The position numbers and the translations under genes were made by a program. Shown piece after piece: positions 34,786 through 47,532 of a stretch of 64,000 nt of DNA (position 1 is its first letter; each line of letters opens with the position of its first letter). The stretch lies in contig JAQGEQ010000191.1 of assembly GCA_034620365.1 (NCBI GenBank), forward strand, positions 930,001 through 994,000, written 5' to 3'. A model generated the notes under the pieces. That model had not been told where the DNA came from. It searched no databases and worked only from the letters and a program-made list of their open reading frames with translations. The stretch comes from Pegea sp. RAD2-039 (taxonomy: Eukaryota > Chordata > Thaliacea > Salpida > Salpidae).

Positions 34786-36682
34786 AATAATTTTATCATA
34801 ATTAACGGGTTTGCTGTTTACTTCGGACAGTTCTTCAGATGTTTTACCGATAATGTTTATTTTATGTTGTAAATCTCATTTGCGTTTGGAAGTTTATATT
34901 GCTAATACTCACTTTTTCTTTTGTTTAATATACGGTTGATAATTTTCAATATAAATATTTGGTTCTAATTTGGACTTTAATCATAAGTGCAATTCACCAG
35001 CTTTTAATTATTGTGTTAACAAAATGTCTAATTGATTTATTCTGAAATGACATTTAATCTTAGAAAAATGAGGTAGAAATATGCAAGAGTTGATAATCAG
35101 ATGCAGAAGAATAATGTTTGATACAAATGGTTTTTTAAGATTTAAAAGAGTTAATAAGCCAACGAAAATCAAGTCAAATAACAGAGCATTTTTCATTTAT
35201 TTTATTTCTTTGATTCAACTCAACTAAAATAGGAAAAGCGTAAATTTCTATCTTTTTTACTAATCATCAAAAACTATTTTATGATAATACTACTTCTATG
35301 AGAAACTCATGATTAAAAAGAAAGAAACAAATTTGATATGATTTTGTTGGATTTAATTTTTCTGATGAAAGTTTATTCAAGTCGCTAACTGAAAAATAAA
35401 AAGTGGTGATTTGTTGCTTTAAATATAAATTTTCAAAAAAATAAAAGTTTGTATATTTTGTAGTTGTTTTTAATTTTAAAGGTAAGCAACGGGATATTGA
35501 TAAAGTTAACTCTCTAAATTAAAGTCTTAAAAATAATATTAATTTTAGATCTTAAAAGTGAAAGAACTTTAGAAAGTGAAATAGGCTTTAAATAATATAC
35601 TTCATTTTTTAGCGAGAAGCAGTTGAAACTATTTAAACTCTCTCTTTCCATTTTTCAGATCAATTTTGTAACCAAATAAGTGTCATAAGATTATCTTAAA
35701 TGTAAAGTCGATTTGATTTAAATAAAACTTGAAAATATTAATTAATTTACACTTTAGTTTTTGTAGTCTGGACTATATAAAGCTTGTAAACCTTTTAGTT
35801 CTTCGATTTTATTTAATAACTATAGAATGTAAATATCTTCAAATCCTTTTATATAAGCTAAAACGAATCAGCATCCTTTCAAATAAAAAAAAATCTTCGA
35901 CCATGAGCTTTAAAGTTTATAAAATTCCTTAAAATAAAATGGATTCTTATTCGTGCAGCACTCAAATAAGCTAATCAGTAATCTGTAATTTCTTGTTTAT
36001 AAGATCCTGTTATCTACATTATAATATTTATTAATATTTATATTATGGGTAATGTTATCTAATCATTTTTATAATTTTTTCACTTAATAATAGTTCAGAG
36101 AAGTTAAATTTAAATCAAATTACTAAATTACTAAATAAAGTACAAACAAACTCACTAATATACAAAAGTTGATAAGTTTATTATTTAAGATTTAAAAAAA
36201 TGTCTTAAATATATCTTTAACCTTCTAATTGAAGATTCAGATCTTGAATGCTAAAAGCTAAATGAAATTGTTGGGTATAAACTTGTAATATTCGTCACAT
36301 AGGAAATTACCAGAATTCTCTTAATACAATTTTTTAAATATATTTGTGGTTTCATTTCAGAGTTTTGTTGAAAGGACCACGAAAAAATGTTTGAAGGTTT
36401 CTTACAAGTGGGAGAAGGTCTTGAAATATAAGTTACAAAAAATCATGAAAGATAACTGAAGCTTAGAAGTAAGTTTTTTAAAAATTGAATTTTGAATCTG
36501 TTAATACAATTGTTATGAATCTTCAAGACTATTCATATATATCTTAATTAGCAGATAAAATAAATGCATATTAATGAAGAATTAGCCTCTCAGCAGATTT
36601 ATTTCAGTTCTAGATTTACCCTGTCATCTGACTTAAAATAGAAAATTATGTTTTTAAAATTTTTGCAAGATTAATCAATCTT
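34786..36682. other. AT-rich intergenic stretch downstream of MITD1
   Basis: Starts with the MITD1 3' UTR. No conserved exon or repeat match recognised. Near 36,595 a short CAGCAGATTTATTTCAGTTC resembles the start of repeat modules at 48,341 and 55,749. Confidence 0.4.
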
Positions 36683-37420
36683 GTTTACCTTTATGTAAAG
36701 ATCTTTGATTCGAATGATTCATACTTCTTTATCAATCTCTTCAAATTATACATACGTCCAGTTCTTGAATATAATGTTAGTGCATGAATGCCATATTTCA
36801 TTAATGATATCTAAAAAATTAGTTTGTTAACGCAACACTTACAAGATAGAATTAAATACTTTTGAAATTCGACGGATTACGTACTATACTTAATTCTTAT
36901 TCTAAAATTATCTATAATGTAATTGACCTGCAATTCGATGCTTTCTTCCTCATTAGTTTCATCCTCAAGTTATCTCAACTCAGACGAGACTTATTACACC
37001 TTAATAAGACCATATCAACATGTATATTAATTAGAGTAACTTTTTTCTCGCACAATTTATACTATTTGTACTTGAGGCCAGCTACCATCAGACATTGTCA
37101 TTTCAGAATCCCTCGCGTTGTTCAAGCTGAAGTTAATATTGACACAATTGTTATTTCTAAACTGTTATTCTTTTTCTATTTTTGTATTATTAACAATTTA
37201 TGTAATTGTTTACTGTTATATTGTATGGGAACTACTGAAATGCCAAGTGTTACATCTTTTTTCTTATATCGTAGTTATACATAATAGTTATTATTATTTA
37301 TATGTTAATTTATTGTTGATATATTGTTAATTTATTATGTTAATATTATTTGTGAGTATGTGTGTTGTTAAGAGATACCTTTTTCAGGCATCCTCCTTCG
37401 CGTTGTAATAAATTAGCTAC
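36683..37420 (+). repeat. LINE fragment, C-terminal RT region and 3' tail
   Basis: Matches the family copies at 42,495-43,240 (TTATCAATCTCTTCAAATTATAC...CGTCCAGTTCTTGAATATAATG), with an internal gap. The tail TGTGTGTTGTTAAGAG....GGCATCCTCCTTCGCG is a diverged form of the family tail. Heavily degraded and 5' truncated. Confidence 0.7.
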
Positions 37421-37870
37421 AATTAATCTGAAACATTGGTCTGATGTTTCAAAGATTGATTTGATCAGTGTATTCTACCATAAGCTATATTAGCATAAGT
37501 TCTTCATTGCTTATATTAATGAATCTCAATTAACTTGATTTTTTGGGTTTTGGTTTTAATTTTTTAAATAAATACATCACAAATGTTGATATTATTGCAG
37601 CAAGAAAATTAAACTGATTAATAAAATATAAGATGTTTGCAGCAAGGTTAAGATTTGTAGAAAAGAAAATGGAGCCATTTAGCTTGTATAGTCAAATTAA
37701 TAGTAAAGTCACGTGATTTCAACAAAGCAAAACGTGGATGAGTTAATTTGATTACTTGCATAAGCAATTGTTCAGAGATTGTTTTTTAATTTTGTTCAAA
37801 ACTTTTTGAAAATATTGTACGATTAGTTAACTGTGGAAAACCCCTGATTAGTAAATACAATTGGTTTGTA
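37421..37870 (+). repeat. Diverged repeat module, also at about 55,780-56,290
   Basis: Shares GAAACATTGGTCT, GCAGCAAGAAAA-TAAACTGAT and a later GTCACGTGAT/GTCATGTGAT with the module inside the right-hand copy of the large duplication. Non-coding as far as I can see. Confidence 0.45.
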
Positions 37871-38315
37871 ATTACTAGAGATGCCTACCGAGTTGTTACT
37901 CATTTTCAACTTAAAACGTTTTGTATTTATTCCTGAAATTAAGGAACTTATAAAAATGTAATTTCAAAGTTAAAAGCATTTACGTATTAAATTGAAGTTT
38001 ACTTATCGAAAACTATCTTTGTTTTTTATTTCTACAAAATTTATGTGAGGTTTTAAATTTAGTACCAGAGAAATTTTAAAGTAAATATCTCAATCTCTTA
38101 ATCAAACATAAGTTATCACAATCTAAAATCTTCTTTGATATTTCTTATAAATTATTAGTAATTAATTACATAAGATGTTAAAAATAAGATGTTATATAAC
38201 ACAAACAAATATTATACGAGTTTTAATAAAAATTCTTCAACCTCTCAATCTTATAAGAGAATCCAGAATAACTTTTTCAAACCAATTAAAGTGTATAAGG
38301 TCTTATAGGTTTTAT

Positions 38316-38515
38316 GTCCTGCTTGGTGGCGAAGCGGTTACTACACCTAGCTACAAGGTACATCTAGCTTGGAAGTACCGGGTTCGACCCCAGGTGGAGA
38401 CATATAAAACTCCTGAGAAATAAAAACCATAAAAAACTACTGAGAATGTGTGTTAGTGAGATGTGCTCTCTTTAGGCACCCTCCTTCGCATTTATATATA
38501 TAAAAAAAAAAAAAA
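38316..38515 (+). repeat. SINE: tRNA-derived head with LINE-like 3' tail
   Basis: A polymerase III box A (TGGCGAAGCGG, 38327-38337) and box B (GGTTCGACCC, 38381-38390) give a tRNA-like head. After a short unrelated body comes GAGAATGTGTGTTAGTGAG....GGCACCCTCCTTCGCATTT, matching the 3' tail of the local LINE family, then an A-rich end (about 38,502-38,518). That is the structure of a SINE using the LINE's machinery through a shared tail. Target-site duplications are not clear. Confidence 0.75.
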
Positions 38516-38790
38516 AATAACATAACTTTAAATAATCTCAAATAAAGTTTTGAGATTTTATATAGTCTAACTTTTAAAGTCATCTAATTAAATTAGTTAA
38601 ATAAATCATAAGGTTTAAACATTTTTTTATTTTGCTCATCAGCTTCAATTTGAGTTGCTGTCATCAAAAAGGGTCAGACTATTTTTAAAATCCGTAGTTA
38701 AAATTGTTCTGCTCGTTATATAATTGATTTCTTAAACTAAATAATCAATAATTTGACAAAATAATCAAATTTAATTAATTTAATACAATT

Positions 38791-38888
38791 AACAATGGAT
38801 CTTTTAACAGCTATAATGATATTTTTTCAATACATAGTGAGTAATAAATAATAAAAATATTTTTTCAGCTGTTAAAAGATCCATTGTT
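38791..38888. repeat. 22-bp perfect inverted repeat (hairpin)
   Basis: Arms 38791-38812 (starting AACAATGGATC) and 38867-38888 (ending GATCCATTGTT) are perfect complements, separated by 54 nt of AT-rich sequence. Could be a MITE remnant or a hairpin RNA precursor. Confidence 0.7.
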
Positions 38889-41800
38889 TCAGCAAAAATA
38901 TAATACTAGTCAAAGAAAATTAATGAAATCACGAAAAATAACATAAAAAGCTATGTATGAGCTTGCCTAACTTTTAAAAACTTTAGTCATAGACAAGTAA
39001 AGATATTTTGTCTTTTATTTAAAACTTGTATAGATTATCATTTATTTAAGTAAGTTATTATTGTTTTAAAAATGAGATAAATAAAATAAATACTTTTCTT
39101 ATATAAATGAAAGTGGTTAGTTTATTAGGTCTTTAAAATCAATTTCATTAACAAATAGTTATTTAGCATTTTGTACAATTTATCATTTATTACAATACTC
39201 AAAAAGTTTGTCAACTTACCCTTACCTCTTTTCAATTCAATGTGTATCTACTTGGATATCTAGGTGACTTTGTCTGAGTTTGGAAGCAAAATGATTGTTG
39301 TGTCTTCTTTCTAAGAATATATATATAATTATCTTTGTTTATATTCTGGCTAAGGATTTCTTATCTTCATTAGTGTAATCTACAAACTTAATATTTTTGA
39401 ATAATTAAATGTTTAATACAACAAGCTTGAAGAAAATTACTTGATTGAAATTATATATTTTCTCAATAATTCTTTATAATATTAGGTAAACTTATTTCAT
39501 TGATTTCTTTACAAGACTATTAATAAAGTCAACAATTTCCAAGGCTGTTAAGAACTTAACTGGTAGCAGATCTATGAATATACAAAGAAAGATGCCACGT
39601 CAAACAAATACTGATGAAAATTTGTAGCTTAGGTTAGATTTCAAATAGTTATCAGCTTTGTATAATTGCTTTCAATCTTTTTGACAATTGGTCACATCTC
39701 CAAGGCTGCTATGAACTTAACTGATGGCAGATCTATAAATATAGAAAGTCAAGTTGTGTGGCTTCTGGAAAACATCTCTAAACTCATTATTGATATTTGC
39801 TCAGGGTGAAGTAATCTTGAAGAACAATAAAGATTTTTGTATGATACAAATAATATAGCTGAATAATTGTGACATGAAGTTTGAATGTAGTATTTGTAAC
39901 TTCAAATTCATGCTTACATCTGATACAATCTTCATCAGATTATTAGAGATAGAGTCAAATTAAATTGAACACTTTCCACTCACCTGTTAGGTAATTGTTG
40001 GATTTTCTATCAAAACGTATCATCGAATTTAAAAATATTTTGTAAAAGATTTTTCTTTCAATTCACTTTTGATATAACTCAAATGAGTATTCAAACATTA
40101 AAAACTTTTTAAATATATTGAAAGTTAATTTTGTTTATTACAAAAAAAACTAACTGGTTTATTAATATCCCCATTTTTATTTCCAAAATTTTTTTTAACT
40201 TTTATTTCATTCGGAACTTTTACTTTTAAAAGATCAGTTGTCAACAATCGTCAACTCAGTAGAGATGTCTTATGTGAGATGACTGGAACTTGTGATGTTT
40301 CTACTATCCATTCAAACAATGTTTCAAACTAAGACATCATTGGTTAGTTGAAGAGAACAGCTGATTTGGAAATATGATAGGTTGATAATTTGTAGGAATA
40401 CTCTTACAGTTATTATTGTTTCTACATCTACTATTTCAATTTGTACCCGAGTTTTATTCGTAAAAGAAACCAACTCTTAAATATATTTTCTTCTTAGATT
40501 CAAATGATTTGGAGTAATTCAACTGGCTGCTAACTATTCAATTAGACAATTCAGACTGAAATTACTTCAACTTTCCAACCTTGTTAGTGTAATGTAATAA
40601 CTGTATAAATAAATAATTGTATAATGTATTATTACAAATACAACAAACATTTTGTATATAAATCAAATTCTTTTAACAAAAGAATTAGAAAATTTTATTT
40701 ACAAAAAGGCTTGTAATCAAAAAATGAAGTTGATGTTATAATATGAGATGTCACATTTATAGAAAGAGTATTTCCCAGCATAATTTTGTAATATTGTTCC
40801 AAATGAATTCATTTTAGCTCTGCAAATTGTTAACGATGAATTAGCGGCGAAATTAAGTTGCAGCTTATCTAATTTCAAGAGCCTTTATATATAGAAGCTA
40901 TATTTTCTTTAACTTTCTGTTTCGATGTTTGCATTTAGCTCTTTTCTCTAATGTTTTTAAGTCTTAAATAAGTTTTCATCAATAATTTTAAGAAAAGTTT
41001 ACTGCTAGGATTCGAAATTGTTAAACTATCAAAATAACTTCTGTGCCTGAAATTTAAATGAATGAAAAATTGCTTTGAAATTTAAGTAAAGTTCTTTAAA
41101 GACGATTTTTACAGAAATAAAACGTTAACTAAGTTTTGTTGAGCATATTCACAGAAAAAAACCTCTGTGGCTAAATCGCTGCATGATAGAGTTTATTAGT
41201 TGTAATAAGTAAGAATGTCTAGGAAGAAGATCTATGAATGAAGGTAGCATTATATTTGAAACTATTTAATAAAATGACATTTTTTTGCTGCTAAGTTTGT
41301 ATCAGCAACTAACAACTTTAGCTGTAGTTCTCACATGAATTTAGATAGAATATTTGTAACTATTTCTAAAAACAATTGCTCTAAAAATTGCTATTTGCTA
41401 TCGACACCATACTTCATAGCAACTTTTGACTGTAATGCGCAAGATTAAATTGTAGGATAAGATTACCTCCGACTGATGCCATTAATAAGTTCTATAGATA
41501 AATACCTACATTGATCTGACTAGCTTTACACTGTTTTGATTCATTATGAAAATTAAATCAGTTTTGACGGTATTTTTAATAGAATTTATTTATACACCCT
41601 AACTTAAAAGTAAACTTTTTTTGTAGTTTTGAACTCATAAAGAAGTCTTTAAATGTTTATACAACTAAATTTAGAGAGAATGAAACTTATAAACTCAATA
41701 ATGACATTCATGCTCATATTTCTTTATGAGCTCTATGCTTACTGCTAAAATTGTTATGTAAGTTTATAATACTTAACATATATCTAAAAGTAGTATCAGT

Positions 41801-42029
41801 TTCTACAACTAATCAATTATATCGCTAAAACCTTTCACCAATTTAATTTTAACAGTTTTGGATAAATCTAAATAAAATTATGACAAAAATAAATTTGTGC
41901 AGAAATATACTCTGACACGAAATCTTAAAAAAAAATTAGGGATAAATTCAGTAGCGTGTTTTTGCAAAGTGAATATTTACATTACAAAAATGCTAAAATC
42001 AAATAATGTTATTAAACTTATTAATCAAC

Positions 42030-43245
42030 AACTTAATCTTACAGTGGATTGAAGATTACTTATCAGGTAGAACACAACAAATTCCCGTAGAAAGACCTTT
42101 TATCTACTCCTAATCAAGTCATCAGTGGTGTTTCTGAGGGTTCCGTTTTGAGTCTCGATCTCTTTTTACTTTTCATTGAAGACCTCATCACAAGACTAGT
42201 AGCAGTAGATGATGTCAGTGTGTTTGTGCATGCAGATGATATCAAGCCTTTATCTTTTAATCCTTAAAAACTTCAAACTGCACTACACACTGTAGAAAAC
42301 TGGTCTACGAATTAGCAGCTTAAAATCCAGCCCATAAGCCAACTACAAATTCCTTGAACTATTACTCCATCAATAAACTTATTATTCAACGAGTATCTTA
42401 GGTCCTAGACTCTGGTATTACCCTATAATTTGAATTTAAATGGCACAATTCTGTTTCTAAAACTTTTGGAAAATCAATCAACCTTCTCTACCTTGTTGTA
42501 AAGACCTTTAATTCTAAGCTTTCATGGTTTTTATCAATCTTTTCAAATTGTACGTAAGTCCAATTCTTGAATACAATGTTAGTACATGGATGCCATATCA
42601 AGTTAGTGATATCAAAAAAATCCAGTCTTTTCAGGCAACATTAACGAGATTGGTAAGCAGTAATTTTAATATTAAATACGACGGTTATAATCATCATCTC
42701 AGCTTCTTCAATCTAAATACTCTGGAAATTCGATGAGTTAATTATGATTTAAGTACTATTTAAAAAATTATGAACAATTTAATTGACCTTAAGTTTGATG
42801 ACTTCTTTTCCATTAGTCCTTCCCTCAAGTTATACCAACTCAGACGATAAGCATTACATCTTAATTAGACCATATCACCGTGTACATTAATCAGATTGAA
42901 TTTTTTCTCATACCGCACAATTAGTACATGGAACCAGCTGTCATCAGATATTTTCATGTCAGAATCACTCGCTATGCTCAAGCAGAAGTTGAACCGTTAT
43001 AATATTGCCAACATTGCCATTTCTAAAATTTGAATTATCATTTTTTAAAATATTATTATAATTCTATGTAATTGTTCACTGTTTTATGCTTTAAGGACTA
43101 CTGAAATGCCATGTGTAATATCTTTTACTTTCTGTATTTCTAAATTAATAGATGTTATTTGTGATAATGTGTGTTAGAGAGAGGGGCTCGCTTCAGGTAC
43201 CATCCTCTGCATTTATTGTAATAAATAAATAAATCGATAGATAAA
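42030..43245 (+). repeat. LINE 3' half inside the left duplicon
   Basis: Non-LTR reverse transcriptase from about the middle of the RT domain to the 3' tail. Readable pieces: WIEDYLSGRTQQIPVE, VISGVSEGSVL, VFVHADDIK (the F/YADD active-site region, here HADD), and YVSPILEYNVSTWMPYQVSDIKKIQS. The tail ends TTTATTGTAATAAATAAATAAA. Multiple stops and frame changes; 5' truncated. Same insertion is present in the right duplicon, so it predates the duplication. Confidence 0.8.
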
Positions 43246-45661
43246 TAAAGATTTCACTTACGAATGAGATTCTAAAGTTACATTGTAAACGAAAATATCG
43301 ACCATTTTTGATTAGTTTACTTTTAAAGCTTGCTCTTAACTTAAAAAGACAAGTTACTTAAATTTTGTTGAAGCTGATACCCACTGGTTTGTTGTCATTA
43401 AGAAGTTATTTTTGTTAAAACTGTTAATACATATTTGGTTGGATTTGTTTTTTTAGTTGATTAAAATATTTTGTGAATTTGTTGTAAAAGAGTTCGCTTT
43501 TTTAATTGTTTTCAATATTCTTTTGTTTATACCTTATTTTTGATGAGTTGTATTATAAAATGAATTACTTGAATCTTTATAAATCAGTTTCAAAATGAGG
43601 TATTAATTATGATTTTTATGAATACAAAAGTTTGAACTGATTTTGTTTTTCTAATGAAATTATCCTTACCAATCATCACTGACTAACATCAGTATACATT
43701 TCTTATTTTTATCAAGATCTTGTTACATTTAAATTGTATTATATATCATTATTAAATTATGATAATAAATTAATTGTTAAAAAACTTTAATAATCTTTCA
43801 TAAATATATATTAAAATAGAATAGAGTTTCTTAGAGATTGATTAGAAATATGATGTGAATAATTTACAGTTAAGTTGCAATTAAATTTATTTGAAATTGA
43901 TGTAATTTATTTTTGTAACTATTGAATTGAACTTCATTTGAATTGTTTTTATTGCAAGTGGGAACTTTTACACAAATAATAGTGTAAGTTTGAAAATATT
44001 ATTTTTGTTTAAAATCTTCTTGTTATGTTTATAAAAGTGATGTATACTAAAAGCTATGTTTATTAATATGTATATTATTAGCTCGTTTAGCATTGATATA
44101 TTAAAGAGTTTTAAAATAATTTTAGATTAACTTTCAAATATTTCAAAAGCGTTCACTTAGCTCATTAAAATCAACTTTGACAAAAATGTTAACTTTTCAG
44201 TAAAACATTTGGAAAATAATTTTCTTTTTTTAATTTATTACATGATTAAAAACAAATCTGTTTGATTTTATTAAGATATGTCTCCCATATCATATCTGTG
44301 TCTTAGAGCAAACTACTAGTTATAACAAGTTTTTGAAATTAACCTCTTAAGATGCTTCTGAAGCTTTATTAATTTTCATTTTTATTTATTGATTTCAAAT
44401 CAATTTTATATTAGAATTTTGTTTTTAGAATTGTTTTGAAACTTACCACTGAAAATTTGTGTTCAGACAAATCATTTGTTGGTCAATGTTTAAATTGTTC
44501 TTTTCCATCTTTCATGACTTCTAAATCATCTGCTTCATCATTTGTATTAATTTCTAAATTTTATCATCACTATTTAAAACAGATTTTGAAATCAAATCTT
44601 TTGCAGCTTCTTAAAACAGTTTTATTTTTCTTACAGACCAACAATCAAACTACAAACTGAAAAACAAATGTTTATCTAGTTGTTGATAAAGTATCTTCAA
44701 ATAAGATCTTCATCTTCACTTAGGAATGGAATTAGAATAATCAACAAATCCTCATCTTCCTATTAAACAAGAATTTTGTAATTTTAACAGAAGATAGAAG
44801 TAAGTAAAAATCAATTTCTTTCTCTTCTAAAAGTAGAGTGGGAACTGAGATCTCAAAACTTCCCAAAATATCGCCATGGTCTTCATTACTCTTTCTGTAA
44901 ACTCCTATCCTTTATGCTTCTAACAACCTTGAAATGGTAGCCAGGTCATCTCTGTCTTTGATGACGTCATTGTGACTAGATGACTTCATCTGTTAAGTTG
45001 ACTTTATCCAAGTTTCCCTGGTAGGGTGACAAGCGACCCATAAATCCTACATCTTGCTTCCAGTAGACACATTTGTTGTCTTTTTTAGTTAGAAGTACGA
45101 TAATTGTAATCAACCTTCTCCCAGGTTCAAACCTGAAAGCTTTGACATAAAGTTCTACTCCATAGATGCTTCATGCTTGCTAGATTTACCTTTCTGGGAC
45201 AAGTCGAGACCCATTTAGTGAGTATCTTTAGTATATCACTCATCAGTCTGTAAGATGCGTTTGTCAGAACCCACTCTGTTTGCATTCAATCCACAAAAGA
45301 GTCAGTCTCGTTTCAACATCATCACTCAGCTGGTGTTGCTTGTTATTTGGTTGTAGTAACAACATCGCGTTTCACTTAGTGGTGGCTTCTCTGTGTTTCG
45401 ACTTCATTATTACTTCACAATCATCAAACTCACTTTTAATTTAATTCTTTTCAGCTCCTTTGAGGCAAACAAGTGAAGTTGTGTAAAGACTGCTTTCATG
45501 ATGGGAACTGAAGTCAATCCATTGAGGTAGAGGACAAAACTTGATTTGTTTTCAACTATTTTATGGATCAATTATATCAGAGGTTGTCGTTCCTGTTACA
45601 CCTACAAGACAGGTAACCATCTCGCTGGCGATTCCTTTTTATGACAGCTTTGTTTGTTTAG

Positions 45662-46375
45662 CTTTGTTGTTATGGAGCCGACAAACCTGCTACCGCCATC
45701 AAGTGGTCATCTACTTCAGAGCTGGATGAAAATGAAGAAGATCTGCTTCAAACCTCTCTAGTAGTGATCTCTGATAACCTTTTTCAATCTTCTTCACTCT
45801 CTACTTGCAGAAATCTGATCAAGTTGTCACAATTCTATCTTCTACAAGCTGTTGATCCTGCTCTGACCTCTAAACCCGCTCCTACAGATCTTCTTCTTTC
45901 TAAGATCAAGAGATCAGAAAGAGCTTGCAAAGTAAGTGGATGATGATTGGTTGTGATTGCTTTATTTGAATATTTTGTAGAAAAAATGAAGAAAAGAATG
46001 GAGAAGATACAAACAGAAAATGAAAGTTCGAAGCCAGTTGTTGAAGTAGACAAACAGAATGATGAAGAGAAGTGGATTGTGTTGAAGAAGGTCGTAAGTA
46101 TCTAATGATGTTGATGAGGAAGAAGAAACAACGTCAGTGGGGATAGTGCAGCAAAAATCATAGAAGAATATTATTGGGTATAATGTTGGAACTCTTTCTC
46201 TAACTAACTACTACTTTAAACAATCTCTATTTTACAAGTTTGTTAACAAGATTTTGAAAACGTTGCAGGATCTTCATCATTAGATAATGAAGCAGAAGAA
46301 GAGATCAACTTCCAAGACTCCTCAGCATCTGACTGGCAACTTATCTGCAAATGTATCAAATCAAATAAAATTTGA
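45662..46375 (+). pseudogene. Exon-like segments of an unrecognised gene (left duplicon)
   Basis: Three blocks have splice-like borders. Block 1, 45662-45931, is 90 open codons (YGADKPATAIKWSSTSELDE..., ending KIKRSERACK) between TTTAG and GTAAGT. Block 2, 45981-46093, has MKKRMEKIQTENESSKPVVE then NDEEKWIVLKKV before GTAAGT. Block 3, from 46269 after TTGCAG, reads DNEAEEEINFQDSSASDWQLI and stops at 46375. The frames of the blocks do not join cleanly with the simplest splices. Acidic residues before W-x-x-L/I (EEKWIVL, SDWQLI) look like LC3-interacting motifs, but such motifs are common. No family recognised; coding status is unproven. Confidence 0.35.
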
Positions 46376-47217
46376 TGAAAGGTTGCTGCTGAAACTTACA
46401 AGTAAGCTTTTCAAACTGAATATTGAATCTAATTGAATTTTGTAATTGGTCCACTTGTGTGTAGTAAGTTTGATAAAAATAATCTAAAGATAATGATAGA
46501 CAAGAAAAGTCCACAACATCCGGGTAGAAGGGTTTTGTTAGCCGCCAGGGGGTTTATGTTCCTCTGCATACCTAGTTGGTGAAGATAGTAGAAGTCCTGC
46601 TACATATGCAACAACTGGATCTCCATGATTTCTTCCCTGGATTTGTCTTCTAAAGAGGACACACCAGCTTTGTCGAATTGACACTGGAAAGACATATTTA
46701 CCGGTTATAAACCTAATCTTGTTTGGCGAAGAGACAGGAGCTAGTGGTGGTTTCCGTCTGTAGATGGGATGTATTCATGCCACTGAATAGTCATCACCTG
46801 CCTTAAGCTTGTCAGCCCTGGGCCAATAAGGTTCTGTTCCACCACAGCCGTCCTCATTGGGTGCTTGGGGGTTAGCAGTAGTCTACTGCGACAAGTTGAC
46901 TGTAGATATTTGTTTCTAGCAATCAAATACTAGTAATTGGGAGGATATCCCAGCAGATCGCTCCCAGTGGCTCTCTCTACTCTGCAAAAAAAAATGAAGC
47001 ATTAAGAAGAAAAAATAATTTTAAAGAAAAGAACGAAACCATAAAAGCTTTTTCTTTTCTATTTCACTGTGTCTTGCTCCATCAGACTTTTTGCATCTCT
47101 CTGTATCATGCTTTCATTTTAATATCATCACTCAAATCACACCTCGCATGGCGCTTCTCGGTGAAGCAGGCCCCTATTATTATTATTAAGAAAATATTAA
47201 ACTGTTAGTATAATGGC

Positions 47218-47280
47218 GAGATGAACTAGCGGTTAAATCTATTGACTACTGATCATGCAAGCGTAACTTCGAACCATCTC
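47218..47280 (+). other. tRNA-like element in the left duplicon
   Basis: A 6-bp acceptor-like stem (GAGATG with CATCTC) encloses a box-A-like CTAGCGGTTAAATC and a weak box-B-like ACTTCGAACC. The anticodon arm pairs only partly. It is too short and imperfect for a functional tRNA; a tRNA-derived SINE head or pseudo-tRNA is likelier. The identical 63 nt occur at 63,686. Confidence 0.45.
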
Positions 47281-47316
47281 TTGTCGTCGAGAAAATATGG
47301 CACCTAGTGCTATTTA

Positions 47317-47330
47317 GCGCCACCTATCGG
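47317..47330 (-). promoter_or_regulatory. CTCF-like motif in the left duplicon
   Basis: On the minus strand CCGATAGGTGGCGC fits the CTCF core CCASYAGRKGGCRS except at positions 3 and 4. The same sequence is at 63785-63798. Confidence 0.35.
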
Positions 47331-47532
47331 ACTAAGCAGAAAGTATTTTGTTAATTTGTTCTGTACTTTTCTGCCTACTTTATATCGGGGACAGGAACCT
47401 CGCTCATGTTGACTCTTTCAGTATCTGAGCTGAAAATAAACTAAGTTGTCCCCTGACCACTTACAGGGGATTGTTTAATGAAGATGTTTTATTGTAAGTT
47501 TCCGATCTGTCGGTGTCACAGTTAGACCAGTA

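Larger units (their letters stand above)
38953..47532 (+). repeat. Large duplicated block, left copy
   Basis: Direct repeat of the block beginning at 54,917. The match starts at ATGTATGAGCTTGCC and runs on to where the second copy is cut by the window edge. Similarity varies: very high over 44,400-47,530 and 41,600-42,000, lower over 39,500-40,000, where the left copy lacks roughly 0.75 kb present in the right copy. The block holds AT-rich filler, a LINE 3' half, exon-like segments, a GC-richer region (46,500-47,000) and a tRNA-like hairpin. Confidence 0.85.

Noticed and set aside
45835-46053. 72-codon minus-strand frame (MSTSTTGFEL...)
   Set aside because: Antisense to exon-like blocks with better splice borders on the plus strand; treated as a shadow.
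46741-46926. 61-codon minus-strand frame present in both duplicons as a real gene
   Set aside because: Conserved, but so is all surrounding DNA; no upstream or downstream signals, and no family recognised.
46480-47000. Fragment of ribosomal RNA
   Set aside because: GC-richer and highly conserved between duplicons, but I recognise no rRNA core sequences on either strand.
47218-47280. Functional tRNA gene
   Set aside because: Only 63 nt, imperfect anticodon arm and weak box B; repeat-borne in both duplicons.
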